A DNA stretch of 64,000 bases from Trochalopteron elliotii (taxonomy: Eukaryota > Chordata > Aves > Passeriformes > Leiothrichidae), in assembly GCA_024734555.1 (NCBI GenBank), contig JANPWX010000038.1:3544758-3608757 (forward strand), read 5' to 3'. The notes beneath the pieces were generated by a model. The model did no database searches. It had not been told where the DNA came from and saw only the letters and a list, made by a program, of their open reading frames with translations. Shown piece after piece: positions 13,437-26,525 of this stretch; the stretch's first letter is position 1, and each line of letters begins with the position of its first letter. The position numbers were made by a program, and so were the translations under genes.

Positions 13437-14922
13437 GTGAGTAGCCTTACCAGGGGGGTGAAACATCCCAACACTGCTGAGCACTGCTTTCAGTGGTTCT
13501 AGAGTTGCTGTCATTGATGCCTGCTTTGTCCAACATAGTCTTCATTTCTTAAAAGCATTTTTTCAGTATCCGTATAATCTATGGTTGTTTGAAGAATTAT
13601 AATGGGAAAGTGAAGAGTGAAAACTGAGGAACTTGGTTGCCTTCTGGGGCACCAGTCATTGTCCTTTCCCTACACCCACATGCCAAGTAAACCCCCCCCG
13701 TATCTTCCGACCTCAGAGGCTCCTTTGGGCAAGACCGTCTTTCCACTTCCTTCTGGGAAGCAGCAGTCTGATTTAGAAGAGAAAATGATATCTAATCAGT
13801 GTAATCCCTTTGAAGAGAAAGACGAGGTCAGTAATAGTACAGGCTTTATAGTAAAAGCAAAACCATCTGTTGTTACATTAAAATAAAGCCCTTGAGCAGA
13901 TATTATACTATGAAATCTGTTACCCTTCAGGCTCATGAAAAATACTTGAATATGTAGATTGTATTTTTTACAAATAAATAGAACAAAAATGGTTCTTTCT
14001 TGTTCTTCCCACAAAGCCATCGCTAAGCTCCTGGGGCATTCTCTCTTGATGCAAAACATTCCTTTGCCTCAAGGAGAGTTTTTGAGGTTAGGAGATCCAT
14101 TGTTGTGGTCTCAGACATGGAGGTTGAAAGGAAGGTTCCCTCTGTGGTGCAACTGCCTCCATACTGAACTTGTCTGAGAGACTTGATATGGTAAAAGTGA
14201 AACAAGAAAATGTTGGGGGCTGGGGAGAAAGGTGGTGCCAGAAACAGGAAAAAGGAGCCAGATTTTGCTTTCAGTTATCAGAATGGGTTGAAAGGAAAAA
14301 AAAAATTATCACTTATAGCAGGGAAGCAGGCAGGGGCAATTCAAAACAGTGAATTCTGCAGGTTGGCTTTCTGTTTTGAATTAAAACCAGTAAACCTTAC
14401 AATGCCATAAGCATAAACATAATTACAATGTTCATGTACTTGTGAGTGCTGTGACTCATTTTTTCAGTCATTCTTAGTATTTCATCAGCTTTCTGAACTC
14501 ACTGGTATTCTCAATAAGTTCAAACTGCCATATATCTACTATGTGCTAATAAACTCATTAAAGAGAAAGGAGAAATGAGGACCCTAAACAAAGTATTCCC
14601 TTCTCTATCTGTAGAACAGTCTTAGGCAATAATTTACATGCCCCAAAGTAATAAAACAACTTAAGTAACAACACAAGACTTGAAAAAAATGATGCATGTT
14701 GATCATATGTTAAAAGCCTAATGAGAGGTTTTACAGGAATTCTCATGCCTGTACATTGGTGGATTATTTCATGAGCTCTTGCAAATACCTTAGCCCAAAT
14801 ACCCCATGTTTCCTTCTTCCTATTTTTTTAAATTATTTTCATTAAGCAGTAGTACTTAGCTCCTTAAGAGATTTTTTTTTCTGATTTTATATTTAGTTCC
14901 CTTTTTAGGTTATCAATGTAAT

Positions 14923-16008
14923 AGTCACAGAGTCATTTTGGTTGGAAAAGACTTTTAAGGCCATTGAGTCCAATCATTAACACAGCACTGCCAAGTTCAT
15001 CACTAAACCATGTCCCTCAGTGCTACATCTTCATGTCTTTTAAATACCTCTGGAGATGGTGACTCCACCACTTCCCTGGGCAGCCTTTTCCAAAATCTGA
15101 CAACCCTTCAGTGAAAAAAATTCTTGACGCAACTTGGAGTAATTTCCTCTCATCCTGTCCCTTGTTAACTGGGAAAAGATGACGACCCCCACCTGGCTAC
15201 AGCCTCCTTTCAGGAGTTGTAGAGAGAAGTAAGGTTCCTCTGAGTCTCCTTTTCTCCAGGCTAAAGAATCCCAGCTCCTTCAGCCACTCTTCACAAGACT
15301 TGTGCTCCAAACCCTCCACCAGCTTCATTGCCTTTTTCTGGACATGCTCCACCACCTCAAAGTCCTTCTTGCAGTGAGGGGCCCTAAACAAAATACAGGA
15401 TTCAGGATGAGGCCTCACCAGTGCCAAGTTCAAAGAGACAATAACTTCCCTGCTCCTGCTGGCCACACAATTCCTGATACAGGCCAGGATGCCACTTGTC
15501 TTCTTGGCCACCTGGGCACACTGCTGGCTCACGTTCAGCCACTGTTGACCAGCACTCCCAGGTCCTTTTCCTCTGGGCAGCTTTCCAGCCACTCTGACCC
15601 CAGTGCTGCATGGGGCTGTTGTGACCCAGGTACCAGGACCTTGTTGATCTTCATACAATTGGCCTCATCCCATTGGTCCTCTCTGTCCAGATCCCTTTGT
15701 GGAGATTTGTTGCCTTCAGCAGAACAACACTTCCATCTAACCTGGTGTCACCTGCGAACTGACTGAAGGTGTCCTCAGTCCCCTCATCCAGATTATTGAT
15801 AATGATATTAAACAGTATTGCCCCCAACACTGAGCCCTGAGGCACCCTAAGAGTGATCATCTGCCAGATGAACTGAACTCCAGGCACTACCCCTCTCTAG
15901 GCCAACCATCCAGTCAGTTTTCAACTCAGTGAACAGTGCACCCACCCAAGCCATGAGCAGGCGGTGTCCCCAGAAGAATGCTGTGGGAGACAGTGTCAAA
16001 ACCCTTCA
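14923..16008 (-). mobile_element. CR1 LINE, 5'-truncated, about 1.1 kb, antisense to the gene
   Basis: Read on the - strand, the element runs from the reverse-transcriptase region (a remnant of GFDTVSH near 16000) to the 3' end (GTTTAGTGATGAACTTGGC near 15000 and GGACTCAATGGCCTTAAAAG near 14960). It carries the C-terminal half of ORF2 followed by the 3' UTR. The left boundary at 14923 is the CR1 3' end and lacks an obvious repeated ATTCTATGA tail. It is the longest mobile element in the window. Confidence 0.92.
15197..15890 (-). pseudogene. CR1 ORF2 (reverse transcriptase, C-terminal half), inactivated
   Basis: Two different reading frames are needed. The upstream part (15651-15887) has the RT motif PQGSVLGAILFN, then NNLDEGTED and FAGDTRLDG. 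The downstream part (15197-15658) has [17 protein letters not shown] and [14 protein letters not shown], the usual CR1 C-terminal wording. The catalytic FADD box of the RT is changed to FAGD, and the frame shifts between the two parts. The endonuclease and first RT motifs are missing through 5' truncation. The copy cannot be active. Confidence 0.88.
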
Positions 16009-19000
16009 CTTTTAGATGTGAATGTGCAATGTTTTAATTTATAATTTTAAATTGGTGGCTTATAAATGAGAAGTACTTGCCTTTGATGAAACAAAACAGA
16101 AAAAGAGAAAAAAGCAATATGCCTTTTCTTGAACCATTGTCATAAATCTTGCAGGTATGTAATTAAGTTCAGCACTGCTTTGATAAAAGTTCCGTGTTTC
16201 ATGTACATACAAGGTGATAAGATATGACATAATTCTTCAACATGTGTACCACACATGATTAACTTATAGAACCCCATATTAACTCAGTTTGGTTTCAAAG
16301 CGATCCCATCTGTGGTTTCTATGTGTGAATACATCCATATGCAAACTGAAGTACAGAGATACACGGAAGTACTGCCTTTACTCTGAGGTACAAGCAGACC
16401 ATAAATGAATAACTACATGGCCCTCATCATGTAGGAATTAGCTTCTACTTGCACTTCCATTTAGCTCCTGCCATCTCCCATGCTTTCTTGTTTCAGAACC
16501 CCAGAGGAATTTGGTCTATTCTCAGTTTAGGCCTGCCGGACTAAAAAGGAAAGTGGAGCTGGCATTGCACTCTGCTGTCTAGGGATTCTTTATCACAAGC
16601 ATATTGTAGGACAGAAATTAAAGCCAAATGGCCCTCATTATCAGTTCTCTGCATTTCCTGCCATTTCATTCATAGTTAGATTCCACTAAATTAATGCACA
16701 TATTATAGGTACAATGGAAAGTTCATTCATATATAAATAGCCAGGAGAACAAGATGTCGAGGTCTTTCCAAAAGTGTTACTACCTTTCCATCCTATAGCT
16801 GCTGGAGACAGGAACTCTCTAAGCTGGTAGCAGTTCTCATGGAAGGTTCTGTCCTTGTGCAAAATATTTCATGATTTTTATAAACTGTGCAGATGTTTTG
16901 TAGTTGTGGTGTTAATGTTTTCTGTATGATATGAACAAAAGCATTAAAATAAATATGTAAAAAGATTTAAAGAAACTGAGAAAAGACTGGGACTTAAAAC
17001 ATTGGGCAATGTTATTCAGAAAATAGACGGTATTAATTTAATATCAGCTTAATTGTTGCAGCCTCATTGTTCTTTGTCTATACACCATGCATGGTTACTC
17101 ATAACATGCATGTAGCATGCAACTCTGAAGCAAGTAGCATCAGAGTTGAGGCTACAACCTCCCTGTCAGAATAGCTGTGATATAGAGCTCTTCCCAGTGA
17201 CAAGCCTCTAAAGGGCAGTCAAGCAGTTCTCATTTTACCCATTAGAAGGCAGAAGAACACACAAAACTCAAATCTCTGCTGTTTCACTTCACTGAGCCTG
17301 TTCCATCAATCCCATCGATTTTGTCACAGTTCCTGCATAAAAGTCCTAACCTTGTGGAAACATCCCCATCTGCTCCCAGAAAAATCACTGGGATGCTGTA
17401 TTGTCATTTTTCTACATCATTTTTCTGCATCGGGATCTGGTGAAGGAAGAAATTCACCTATTCCCTAATTAGGATCCAGAGGAGGAAGTACTATCAATTA
17501 TTTTGGCAGTTAATCCAATATGTACAAGATGAAACCTTTCTTTCCAAATGCAATTTTCCTCATTATAATCTCAGTCTGGACAGGTCTCTTTTCACTTTAA
17601 GCATACTGGACTGCACAGGCTCTGGAAGGGAGAGTCTGAAAGCGGGAGCTAAGCTGGATCTGCATATGTCCCATGCTGTATGGATCATAGGTTGGAAACT
17701 ACAGATTCTCATTATATATATGCAAAAATATTAACCCAAGGACAGCAAAGCAGTAAGCTCATGGAGCAAATTCCACAGCATCCTGGGTGGGTAGTAGATG
17801 GCCTTACAGCTATTTCCACATTCACTTCTTGGCTGTTCAGGTTGAGATCTTTCAAATGGCATTTGAAAGAAAGGTTTAACCTGGTACAAATTGGAATAGC
17901 TCTGTCAATGTCTTTGATAGTACTACCTCCTCCTGACTGTAGTTAGGAAATAGATGAAGAATTTGGAATTTAAGCCTAGGTTTTTGAAGTTTAGTAGCAG
18001 AAGCATAAAGAAAGTCTTTGAAAGATAAATGAGCTGTTACAGGGCTGCCTTACTAGTAAGTGTGCCCAAGCAACAATTTTTAAAAATCGTATTCTGAAAT
18101 AAAATAGCAGTGTTGCTAGAAGAAAATTATATATTATTCTTGCAGGAAAGTAGCAAGGTGACGATGAAATTATTATTTTACGAGAATGAAGACTTATTGA
18201 CACATTCAGGGAAAAAAATAAACCGCATGGATGCTGCCTAAAAAACAAACCAGTATTGTTCCAATAAGACTAGAACCTGCCTGCAATAACAAAGGACTCT
18301 CAGTTAATAATTCAGTGGATTAAATAATTATGTTTTTATGTTGTTATCAACTCACTGTTTTTCCAAAAGGCATTATTGTGAGTCAGACTTGCATTGTTTC
18401 TCCATTTTGTTTCTCTTTTCTGTTTGCTTCCATTCTTCAGTTTTTCACTGAAAACCACAGGAAAACATTTTTGTAGTGAGAATATCATTCCTGCTGATCA
18501 TATATCATTTGCAAGCTGAGTGAATTTGTTCCACATGACTTTTGAACATATACTGCACAAAATGTCTGTCAATATAGAGAATCTGGTAAAGAGGTGTCTA
18601 GTGTATTTTCATTACAGACATGTACTTGAATTAGTATTTAATTAGTAATGCATATAGATATATCAGGAGAGCTGAGAGTGATTTTACTCCTTTGATTTTA
18701 CTTAAGATAAAAAAGCCCTGACTCAGTAGTAAAGATCAGAGACTCTCCGAGGGGGGAGGAAAAAAACGAGAAATACTGCTGTCTGCACATTCATTTTTTA
18801 GGCAGATTTTTCCACACAGTGCACTGCCATTGCTTTGAAAATGCAGATCCTTGGTGAGCAGAGATTTCATGGCTGTGTAGCAGGGTACATATATGATATC
18901 ATCTTTAATAAGCAAGGGTTTTACAGGGTAATACAAAATTTAGGCCTTGGGGTGACTGATCAGTCAGTGACAGGTGGCTGTGATTTTGCATTTTGCTGCC

Positions 19001-20058
19001 TGATTATACTCCAACTCTCATCATCTGTATAGTGTTCAGGGGACGTGAACTGTTGGAGTACTTTGTATGTTTCCTTCTGAAACTGTAGGACTGTCACAGT
19101 TATGTTTGTGTAGTCGAATTGAGTATATCTCTACGCTAAAGTTAGCTCTCTGGTTACTCCTCTTCACCTTTAACTTTACTCCAAACAAAACACTGAATTG
19201 CAGTCTTTCATTATTTATTTCAGTTTTCCTAGATAAAGTTTGGTGAATGTTTCACAGGGTACCTTCCATACAAGAGGCTGAGTTTGAGTGATGTGTTGCT
19301 TGCCTGACGTTTTTAGCACAATAACTCACTAAATCATTAGAGTTTAGGTATCAGAGAAATATGCAAATTCAAATCAACATGCAAATCAAGCAAGTAACTA
19401 AAAGCACAAATTTTGACCTTTCTTGGTGGAAAATGAGAGAATCATATCTGAAAGTTCTGTAGGTAGGTTTCCTATTAAAGTAATTTGAGAAAGAACCACA
19501 GCAAAAATCTTTTCCCCCTCATTGATCATTTCTTTTATCCAAGACACATAGCCTGTAGTTTGAGAAAACTATTTCTCTGCCAAAATGTTTTGTTAACCTG
19601 ACTTACCTTAGTGCAGTACAACTCAGCAATAGCACCAGAAATAGGAGCAGCAGGCACACTGAAAGCACAGCATGTAGGTCTCTGCTGAAGATTTATCAAA
19701 GCCTATATGAACCTATGATAGGCTGGGTAAAATTCCTGTCACCTGATTTTTAGCATTTTGGTGTCAGTCTCACTGTGCTGATAAAGCTTCCTTTGTCATC
19801 AAGGGAAAGAAGTTGGTACCTTTGGAGAGGATCTATGTGTTACATTTTCTATCCCTGCAATAGGTTGGACTGTAGTTTTCACTGTCTACATTAACTTCGC
19901 TCTCTGGGAAGCAGGAGAGACTGTAGACAAAGCTGGATCTTTCTGCTTGAACTTTCACCTGGCCACATATTCCAACTTGTGCTACTTCTTGGATTAATGT
20001 TTTTTGCTGTAGCTTTCCATTTTGATAACCATAACCAATGGTTTCTGCTTTTCTCTAG

Positions 20059-20153
20059 GAGCCAAGCCATGGTCCAACATCATGGAGATACTGGAGGAGA
20101 AGGATGGAGTTGATACAGAACTACTGGTTTATGCAATGACCTTAGTTAACAAG
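20059..20153 (+). CDS. FHOD3: FHOD3 exon, FH3 region (PWSNIMEILEEKDG exon)
   Basis: This 95-nt exon has acceptor TTTTCTCTAG and donor AAG|GTTTGT. It enters in phase 1 (its first two bases finish a Gly codon) and ends in phase 0. The product is AKPWSNIMEILEEKDGVD followed by TELLVYAMTLVNK, a strongly conserved helical segment of the FHOD FH3 domain. The donor has T at +3 and is weaker than consensus. Removing this exon alone would break the frame, so it is expected to be constitutive. Confidence 0.96.
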
Positions 20154-23100
20154 GTTTGTTAATTTTGTTAGCATGACTGTTGCAGATAATATTAACGTTT
20201 TCTATTGTATAATGAACTTCCCTGTTGAGAGTATATGACAGAAGAGACCTGTCACAGAGAAGTTGCAGGACAAGCTGTAATCGATCAGCACACTCCTGTT
20301 ACTTGTGCTGCAGCCACCCAGAGGCAGCAGCTGGGAGCAGAATTGTTATTTTGGGGGATGTTGTGTGGAACTGTGGTCTGACATGGCTCCTCTCCCAGTG
20401 CTGACAATGCAGTGCTAAAGGAAAACACAACAAACTAACTCAACAGACTAACAAGGGGAGAAGGAAAGCAAGTGCTAGTGAAAAGATCACATGCTCACAA
20501 AGGCTTCTGTTGTACACAATTTTCTAGATCATATAGTTTTTGGAGGTTTTTTCTGAGATACAAATATGATGAATTTAACAGGTCTGAGTGCTAGTAAGAG
20601 TGCTTCTGCTTAAAAAAGTGAGGTTATGTTTTTTTCTTATTTCCCTATATTTTCTGGTGGCTGGATTTGCAAGTCATAGTTTTGCAGTAAAGTCAAATAT
20701 TTTCTGAAATATTGACTTATGCTATTGGGAGGGAGAAAATGGAAAGTCCTTGAAAGTTAGAAATTAGCGTAAATTCCTTAAAAATCAGCATCTAGTCAAA
20801 TTGTAGGCAGGGTACTAAAATTAAAGATTTTTTTCTTTAAAGAGCACAGAAAGCCAGCATACTCTTGGCAAACAAAAGAATTGTGTGGTTTATGGTTATA
20901 CTTAATAGGGCAGAGTATTAAGAAATATTATTATTACTCATTGTATTCACTTGAAGATGCTGAGTTTGTTCATGGAGGTTATACACCAAGCTGCCAGCTT
21001 ATTGGGCTCTTGGCTACATGTTTGTAATTGTGGGTTGCTTTTTTGTTGGATTTTTGTTTGGTTCTTTTTATAAAATGATTTCTTAATGACAGATATTTTC
21101 CAGCAAATGTGCCTGAGGGAGACCAACCTCTCCTGGTGATATTACTGATCTTACTGTACTTATGCTGAGAGTCACCCTTGCTCCTGCTTCCACAGTAGTA
21201 AGGCTCCTCTTGAGTTTAAAAGACCACCTTACCTTACTGCTGTACTTTTTGAAAACTTCGCCAGTTATATATGCTTCTGTCTGTAGCTGCTATTAAAGCC
21301 AAGGTGACTAGTCATTAATGTTTCTGCTTTATACCTTGTTTTGTGTTCTGATTCCACTGCCTGAGATAGCTCTCTTCATCATTTGCACAGTCGTAACCTA
21401 CCTGGTGTTTGACTTCCTCAAAGATTTTCCGTGCTGAGGCTTTTATTATCCTGAAGTTGATTCCTTTAGTCTGAGTTTTTCAGTACATTTAAAGATATTT
21501 TTAGGAGGACGTAATTCTTTAAAAACATACAAAAAGAGAAAGCATGTCACAGTCAAAGGAGCAAGGCAGTTATGAAGATCAAGGAAGAGAGGAATCCCAC
21601 AAATCCACACTTATAATTATGATCTGGCTTATGGGCAGCTTTATGATGTTTTTAATGGGATCTTTTTCATGATTATAGAGAAAACAACAAGCAGCATGTA
21701 ACAGTTGTAATTTTTTCCCCCAAAAAGAACACAAAGGAGGCTCAGAAGGTTTCAGCTTCTCTAGACAAGGAAATGTCAAAGTTTTCAGTGCAGGCAGAGT
21801 CCTCATGAAGGATTTGTCTTAAGGAAGCATGCTTGTACTCTTTTTTCTTTCTTCATGTATCCATTTACAGACTGTTTTCCTTCCTGCTCCAGAGCAGAAA
21901 ACATATCTGCCCAGGCACAAAAATTGCTCCAGTTCTTTTATCCTCTCCCTCTCTTTTGTTGATGCTTAACCAATTTAGTTATGCCAGTATTTTATTAACA
22001 CTTTCTTAATTCGTGAGGATTTAGGCATTAATGAATCTCTTAAATGAGAATGATCCCAGTGCAGATACTTCTGGTTATGCATAGTTCCAGTATAACCTTT
22101 GTAATCTTCCTGGGGTAGTTAGAAATTGAATTTGATATGCTTTAGGCTCTGAAAGTGGATCTGTGTAATGACAAACTGTGCAAAGGAAAACTATTTTATT
22201 TCTGTACTTGGGAGTTCAATTGCCCAGTTCTGGTCAACAACATGCAGTGAAAATTGGATTTACACTGCTATGTGATTTAAAATTGTAATGACCAATAAAA
22301 GGCTGCTGACAGCAGCAGTTGCCAGTAAATACTACCTTATGCTGGTGTTTTTGCAGTCTACAGCTTGCCTTACCTTGGATTTTAAAAAAGCTATACTTGA
22401 AGGTGGGTGATCTGCATATCAACATTAAGATAATTTCCTGTTATTTTTGGAAATAAATGCTCAGAAGATCTGACTGTTCCTCCAGTGTTTTGCAGATAAA
22501 ACATTACATCCTACTGTGCATGAAAGCATTTGGGTCAGAATAGTTGCTGTCCATGTCTTTCATTTGCAACTGAAAGCCTCATAGTTGAACATTTTTCTAT
22601 TATAATATTTCCACATCCAAGTTAAAAAGTTCCACTGAATGTTCAGTGTGAGAACTTCATTTGCTGAATCCTTAGATTTTTACTCAATGTTAGGTGTCAG
22701 TTTAGGAAGGAACAAAATAAATGTGGTATCTGTTTTCAGCACTGTTCCAGATGTTTTGGTTTCATAGTCTTCAGTGGGTTCTAAACAGAGGCTTAAATGC
22801 TGTCCTGGAAAGAGACAAATTCTTAATTAAAGCCTGAACATATAACCTTAACACTTATTTGATCTTTGTGCTAAGAATTCCTGTTCTGGTGGATTTCACC
22901 AGTCAATAATCCTGTAATGACTGAAGAAGAAAATGTTGCTGTGTTGTGTTTAGTTAGGAAAAAAAATAAAATGTACGTTGTTGATGCACATATTTCAGTG
23001 CCTTACATCACAGGAAAGAGGTGATTTAACAAGATAGCTATGTCAGCTGCCCGTTTCTCTCTCATTAGTAAATGAGAGAGAAATTAGTAAATTTCTTTCT

Positions 23101-24276
23101 CTGTAATCCAGACCCATTTTTTCTGAATGTTAAGCTGCTGGATGTAGGAAGGCAGCCCAGAGAGGCTGCTGTTTTCTGCACCCTACTGCTCAGAGCCACC
23201 TTGGAAAAGATGGGCTCCAGAAAAGCAGCACTGACAGAGCACAGTTCATCCTATCCCAGGCATGAGAAGATGTAACTCTCCTTGGAGAAGGCCTGGGTTT
23301 TGCATCTCTTTCCCTTGCTCTTTCTCTTGTCTGCTGGGAATATAGGCAAATTACTTAGCTAATTGAATAGGAGAGAGGAAACTACTTCAGAGTAAACCTC
23401 TCTCTGGTGAGCTTATCCAGAAAAACTGTGTTGATTCCAGCCTACACTCTCAGGTATTTGCAGCAACAGCTCTGCATAGACTGGTTCCTGTGGCGAGGCT
23501 TGTGTTACCCTGCAGGTAGGGGACATGGTGTGTTCAGTAGTAACATGTGCAGGGTTAAACTAGTTTTTCTGCATCATGCATAAGGAGCAGTAAAAAATCA
23601 GCACAAACTGACTAGAAATCAGTAGCAAGCTGGAGTAGGAATTAAGGAGTCAGTGTACCTTTAATAAGACTTTTTTAATGTGAAAGGGAGGAGAGGATTC
23701 ACTGTCTCTGTAATACAAACCAATTTGTGCTCAGGGAACATGACTGCTGCTGCAGGTGTGGAGGACAGTAGGCACATGGTGCAGGATATTTCCTACTATC
23801 CTGACATCACACAGCTCTGCATTGGACTTTTTCTTCTTAAAGCGAAACTTACAGGAATCAGTAGGAACTGAGCTTTACCCTTTTTAGTTAAATGTTTTGG
23901 GGTTTTTTTTCTTCCTCATTGCTTTTATCTTTGTGTTTGATGGCTTAAAACTCTCTGTTCTTTAAGTCTGTACTTGAATGCAGCCAGAAGCAATCCAAGT
24001 GTGTATTTTAAAGACCTACATTTTCCATACTTCTTTGTATAAAATAACAGCATTGGTTTGTTTTATCAATTAGTAATTTTTCTGCACAGGGCAGAGAGTT
24101 GTTTGTTAAAAGCTGTGCCACTTGTTTTTTATTTTCTATCGGTGTCTCTAATCCCACATCATGGGTCTTACTTTATTGAAATCATACATAGCACCACTTG
24201 CCACCCGCTTTTAAAATCCTTTGTTTAATTCTTTTCAAAACAAACAGATTTAACTGTTTTTTCCTTTGATTCTTAG
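20154..24276 (+). other. FHOD3: Intron 4.1 kb, no further features
   Basis: AT-rich unique sequence. I see no mobile element, RNA gene or convincing exon. Short open frames (for example 23072-23275 and 23680-23871) lack acceptor and donor context. Confidence 0.85.
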
Positions 24277-24420
24277 ACGCTGTCAGGACTGCCAGATCAA
24301 GACTCTTTCTACGATGTGGTGGACTGTCTGGAAGAGCTAGGCATTGAAGCTATTTCACAGAGACACTTGAACAAGAAAGGAACAGACTTGGACTTAGTTG
24401 AGCAATTTAACATTTATGAG
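24277..24420 (+). CDS. FHOD3: FHOD3 exon, end of the FH3 region ([16 protein letters not shown] exon)
   Basis: This 144-nt exon is in phase 0 at both ends, with acceptor TTTGATTCTTAG and donor GAG|GTAACA. It encodes [20 protein letters not shown], then [15 protein letters not shown] and [13 protein letters not shown], the C-terminal armadillo/dimer-type end of FH3. It is the best preserved part of the protein here by my memory of mammalian FHOD3; the visible differences are minor (for example IEAIS where I recall IAAVS). It could be skipped without a frameshift, but that would delete a core helix, so it is likely constitutive. Confidence 0.97.
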
Positions 24421-26292
24421 GTAACATAACATGCCCTGTTTTATGCATCTTACAGCTTGTGCAAACTTCAAAGCTGAGAGGAGGGGGGGAATGTAACCTA
24501 GGTGAAATTTGGTTATCTCTCCTATTTTAGAAGAAAACCATCTGGTTGCTGTAAGTATTATACACATTTGTATATGTGACCTGCTATGGTACATAGCTGC
24601 CTTTAATGCAAAGGCATTTCATATTAAAGCTGGGGCATAGTCCAAGGCAAACCAGCACATTTACTAGCCTCCTCTCTGCAACTGCTAGTTACACGTGCTG
24701 AAGCAAGTAGAAGTTCTTCCCATGTGCAAAAGTATTCAGCTCATCAAAAAGGTTCGGCTGAGCTCAACCTCACAAATACCACTTGTTCTGCAACTGAATA
24801 TCCAGCAAGTCCATGTTTAAGGGTTTACACTGGAACAGATCCTAGGCAGTTTGCAGCAAAGGAGTAATGAGTGACTCCACATTTACCACCAAAGTATAAA
24901 ATAACTACTTCTGAAGCATTTATATGTTGGGGTAGGATATCCAGTTTCTTAATAATTAGCCTTTTTTCAGACTTTGGGAAGTGTTGGAGCTAGCACCTAG
25001 GCTGAAGTTGTAATGTAAATGTGAATTAGTGTTCTAATGTCACAGAATTAAATTACTTCATCTCTGCCTAAGTCCAGCAAAGGATTTGATAGATTTGATT
25101 CTCCATTTTCTCCATCAATTCTACTCCCACACCACTGCACAAACTAGCAGAGTTAACCTTTATATACAGCAATTTTCAGGAAGAACAAGAGAATGAGAGG
25201 GGTCAGTAAAGTTCTTTCTTTTTCTATCACCAGATGCATCATCTTATAAAGCCCTTTTTAAAATATAGTGATTAATCTTAAAAGGATGGATTGGTTTTTT
25301 GTGCATGCTGCACCTACTGAAAGACTTGATTGCAGAATTGGCTGTTGGCTTAGTTGGATGCCAGCTTTTTCTTGATGACCAAAATAAATTTAAACATGTT
25401 TTTGTGGGTTCTTCCTTTTTTCTGCCAATCCCATTTTTTATCTGAAAAATCTGTTTTTCCTCATAGAAGCAGATTTTACACCCCAAGCAGAGATATCCCA
25501 CTTCCCCCTTTTTAAAAAAAAAAAAACTTTTGGTAAGAATTACCAGAGTAACAAGACTAATAGAAACAAGAAGATAGGCATTCTTCTGATGACACACATC
25601 GCCATTTCTGTACCTCTCCCTGTTTGAGTGAATCTTTCTCATACAATGATTATTTAAATGTTAGGCTGCCTTTCAGATGAGAGCCACTAGTTACTATGTT
25701 GTTTCTGCCAGGGATATCCCTCCTCATATACCATAAGATACCACTTTATTTCTAGTAGAGGTACTTCACATTGGCACACCAGGGGTGTACAGCAGTTTGA
25801 GATATTTGGTGTTGCACCCATGCTTTAGTCCTCTGCTATTTCCAACACGCTCTATATGGTGACTTCCACTTAATCACTGCAAGTGTCATGTCTGAACGTG
25901 AGGAAATTTTGAATCAGTCAATGCATGGAGTTTTTTCCTGTTGACTTCACTAAAACCAAGTCTTCATTTAAGTATTTTGGAAGGATATAAAGAGAACTAG
26001 TTTTCCAAGACTGCTCAGCTTCCTTGAAAATTCAGTCCCACATTAAAAAGAAAACAAACAGATTAAGACATACATAAATGTGTTGTTACAGGTCCTATGG
26101 TGCTGTATGCAAGGCATCAGTATATAATTCCTTTGTTAGAGCTGCCACATTGCACTAATGTATAGCCAGCAACTTTCAGGGACAGCTGTAGAAACAGGGA
26201 CGCTAATAGGAGTTAATCATATTGACGCCAGGAAATTTTTAAGCCTAGGTGTGGTAGCTGAAGAGACCCTGTCGGCCTTTTTCCCTTCTCAG
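24421..26292 (+). other. FHOD3: Intron 1.9 kb, no further features
   Basis: Unique AT-rich sequence ending in CTTTTTCCCTTCTCAG. The open frame on the - strand at 25244-25642 is rich in Phe and Lys from low-complexity A/T runs and has no recognisable domain. Confidence 0.85.
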
Positions 26293-26525
26293 GTGACACT
26301 GAGGCACGAGGATGGAGACGAGGGTGCCGAACCCCCTCCCAGCGGACGCAAGGACCGGAGGAGGGCCAGCCTTGGTGCCGGGGAGCGCCGGGGGCTGGAG
26401 CGCCGCCGCAGCCGCCGGCACTCGGCACAGAACGTCAAGAGCACCTTGTCGGCCCCCGCCAGCCCCTGCGGGCAGTCCAGCTTCGTGCTGAGCCACGGGC
26501 AGCGCGGGGAAGAGCTCAGTGAGAG
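26293..26525 (+). CDS. FHOD3: FHOD3 exon, basic Ser/Arg linker after FH3
   Basis: This 233-nt exon runs from phase 0 to phase 2, with acceptor CCCTTCTCAG and donor GAG|GTGAGG. It begins VTLRHEDGDEGAEPPPSGRK and continues with DRRRASLGAGERRGLERRR, SRRHSAQNVKSTLSAPASP and ending GQRGEELSE. This is the disordered basic linker after FH3. RRRASL and SRRHSA look like basophilic kinase sites (seen motif; kinase use is inference). The exon is very GC-rich with about 23 CpG in 233 bp, in sharp contrast to its introns. Its last two bases AG form Arg or Ser with whichever exon follows: joined to 45360 they give ELSER-YNSYG, the short-isoform junction I remember from mammals. Confidence 0.95.

Larger units (their letters stand above)
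13437..20058 (+). other. FHOD3: Intron 6.6 kb, contains the largest CR1 copy
   Basis: GTGAGT donor and TTCTCTAG acceptor. Apart from the CR1 element at about 14923-16008, the rest is unique AT-rich sequence with no supported exon. Open frames at 13617-13886 and 17680-17946 have no family resemblance. Confidence 0.9.

Noticed and set aside
26213..26496. Two antisense open frames over the GC-rich exon
   Set aside because: GC-rich sequence has few stops in any frame; the sense frame matches FHOD3, so these are shadows.
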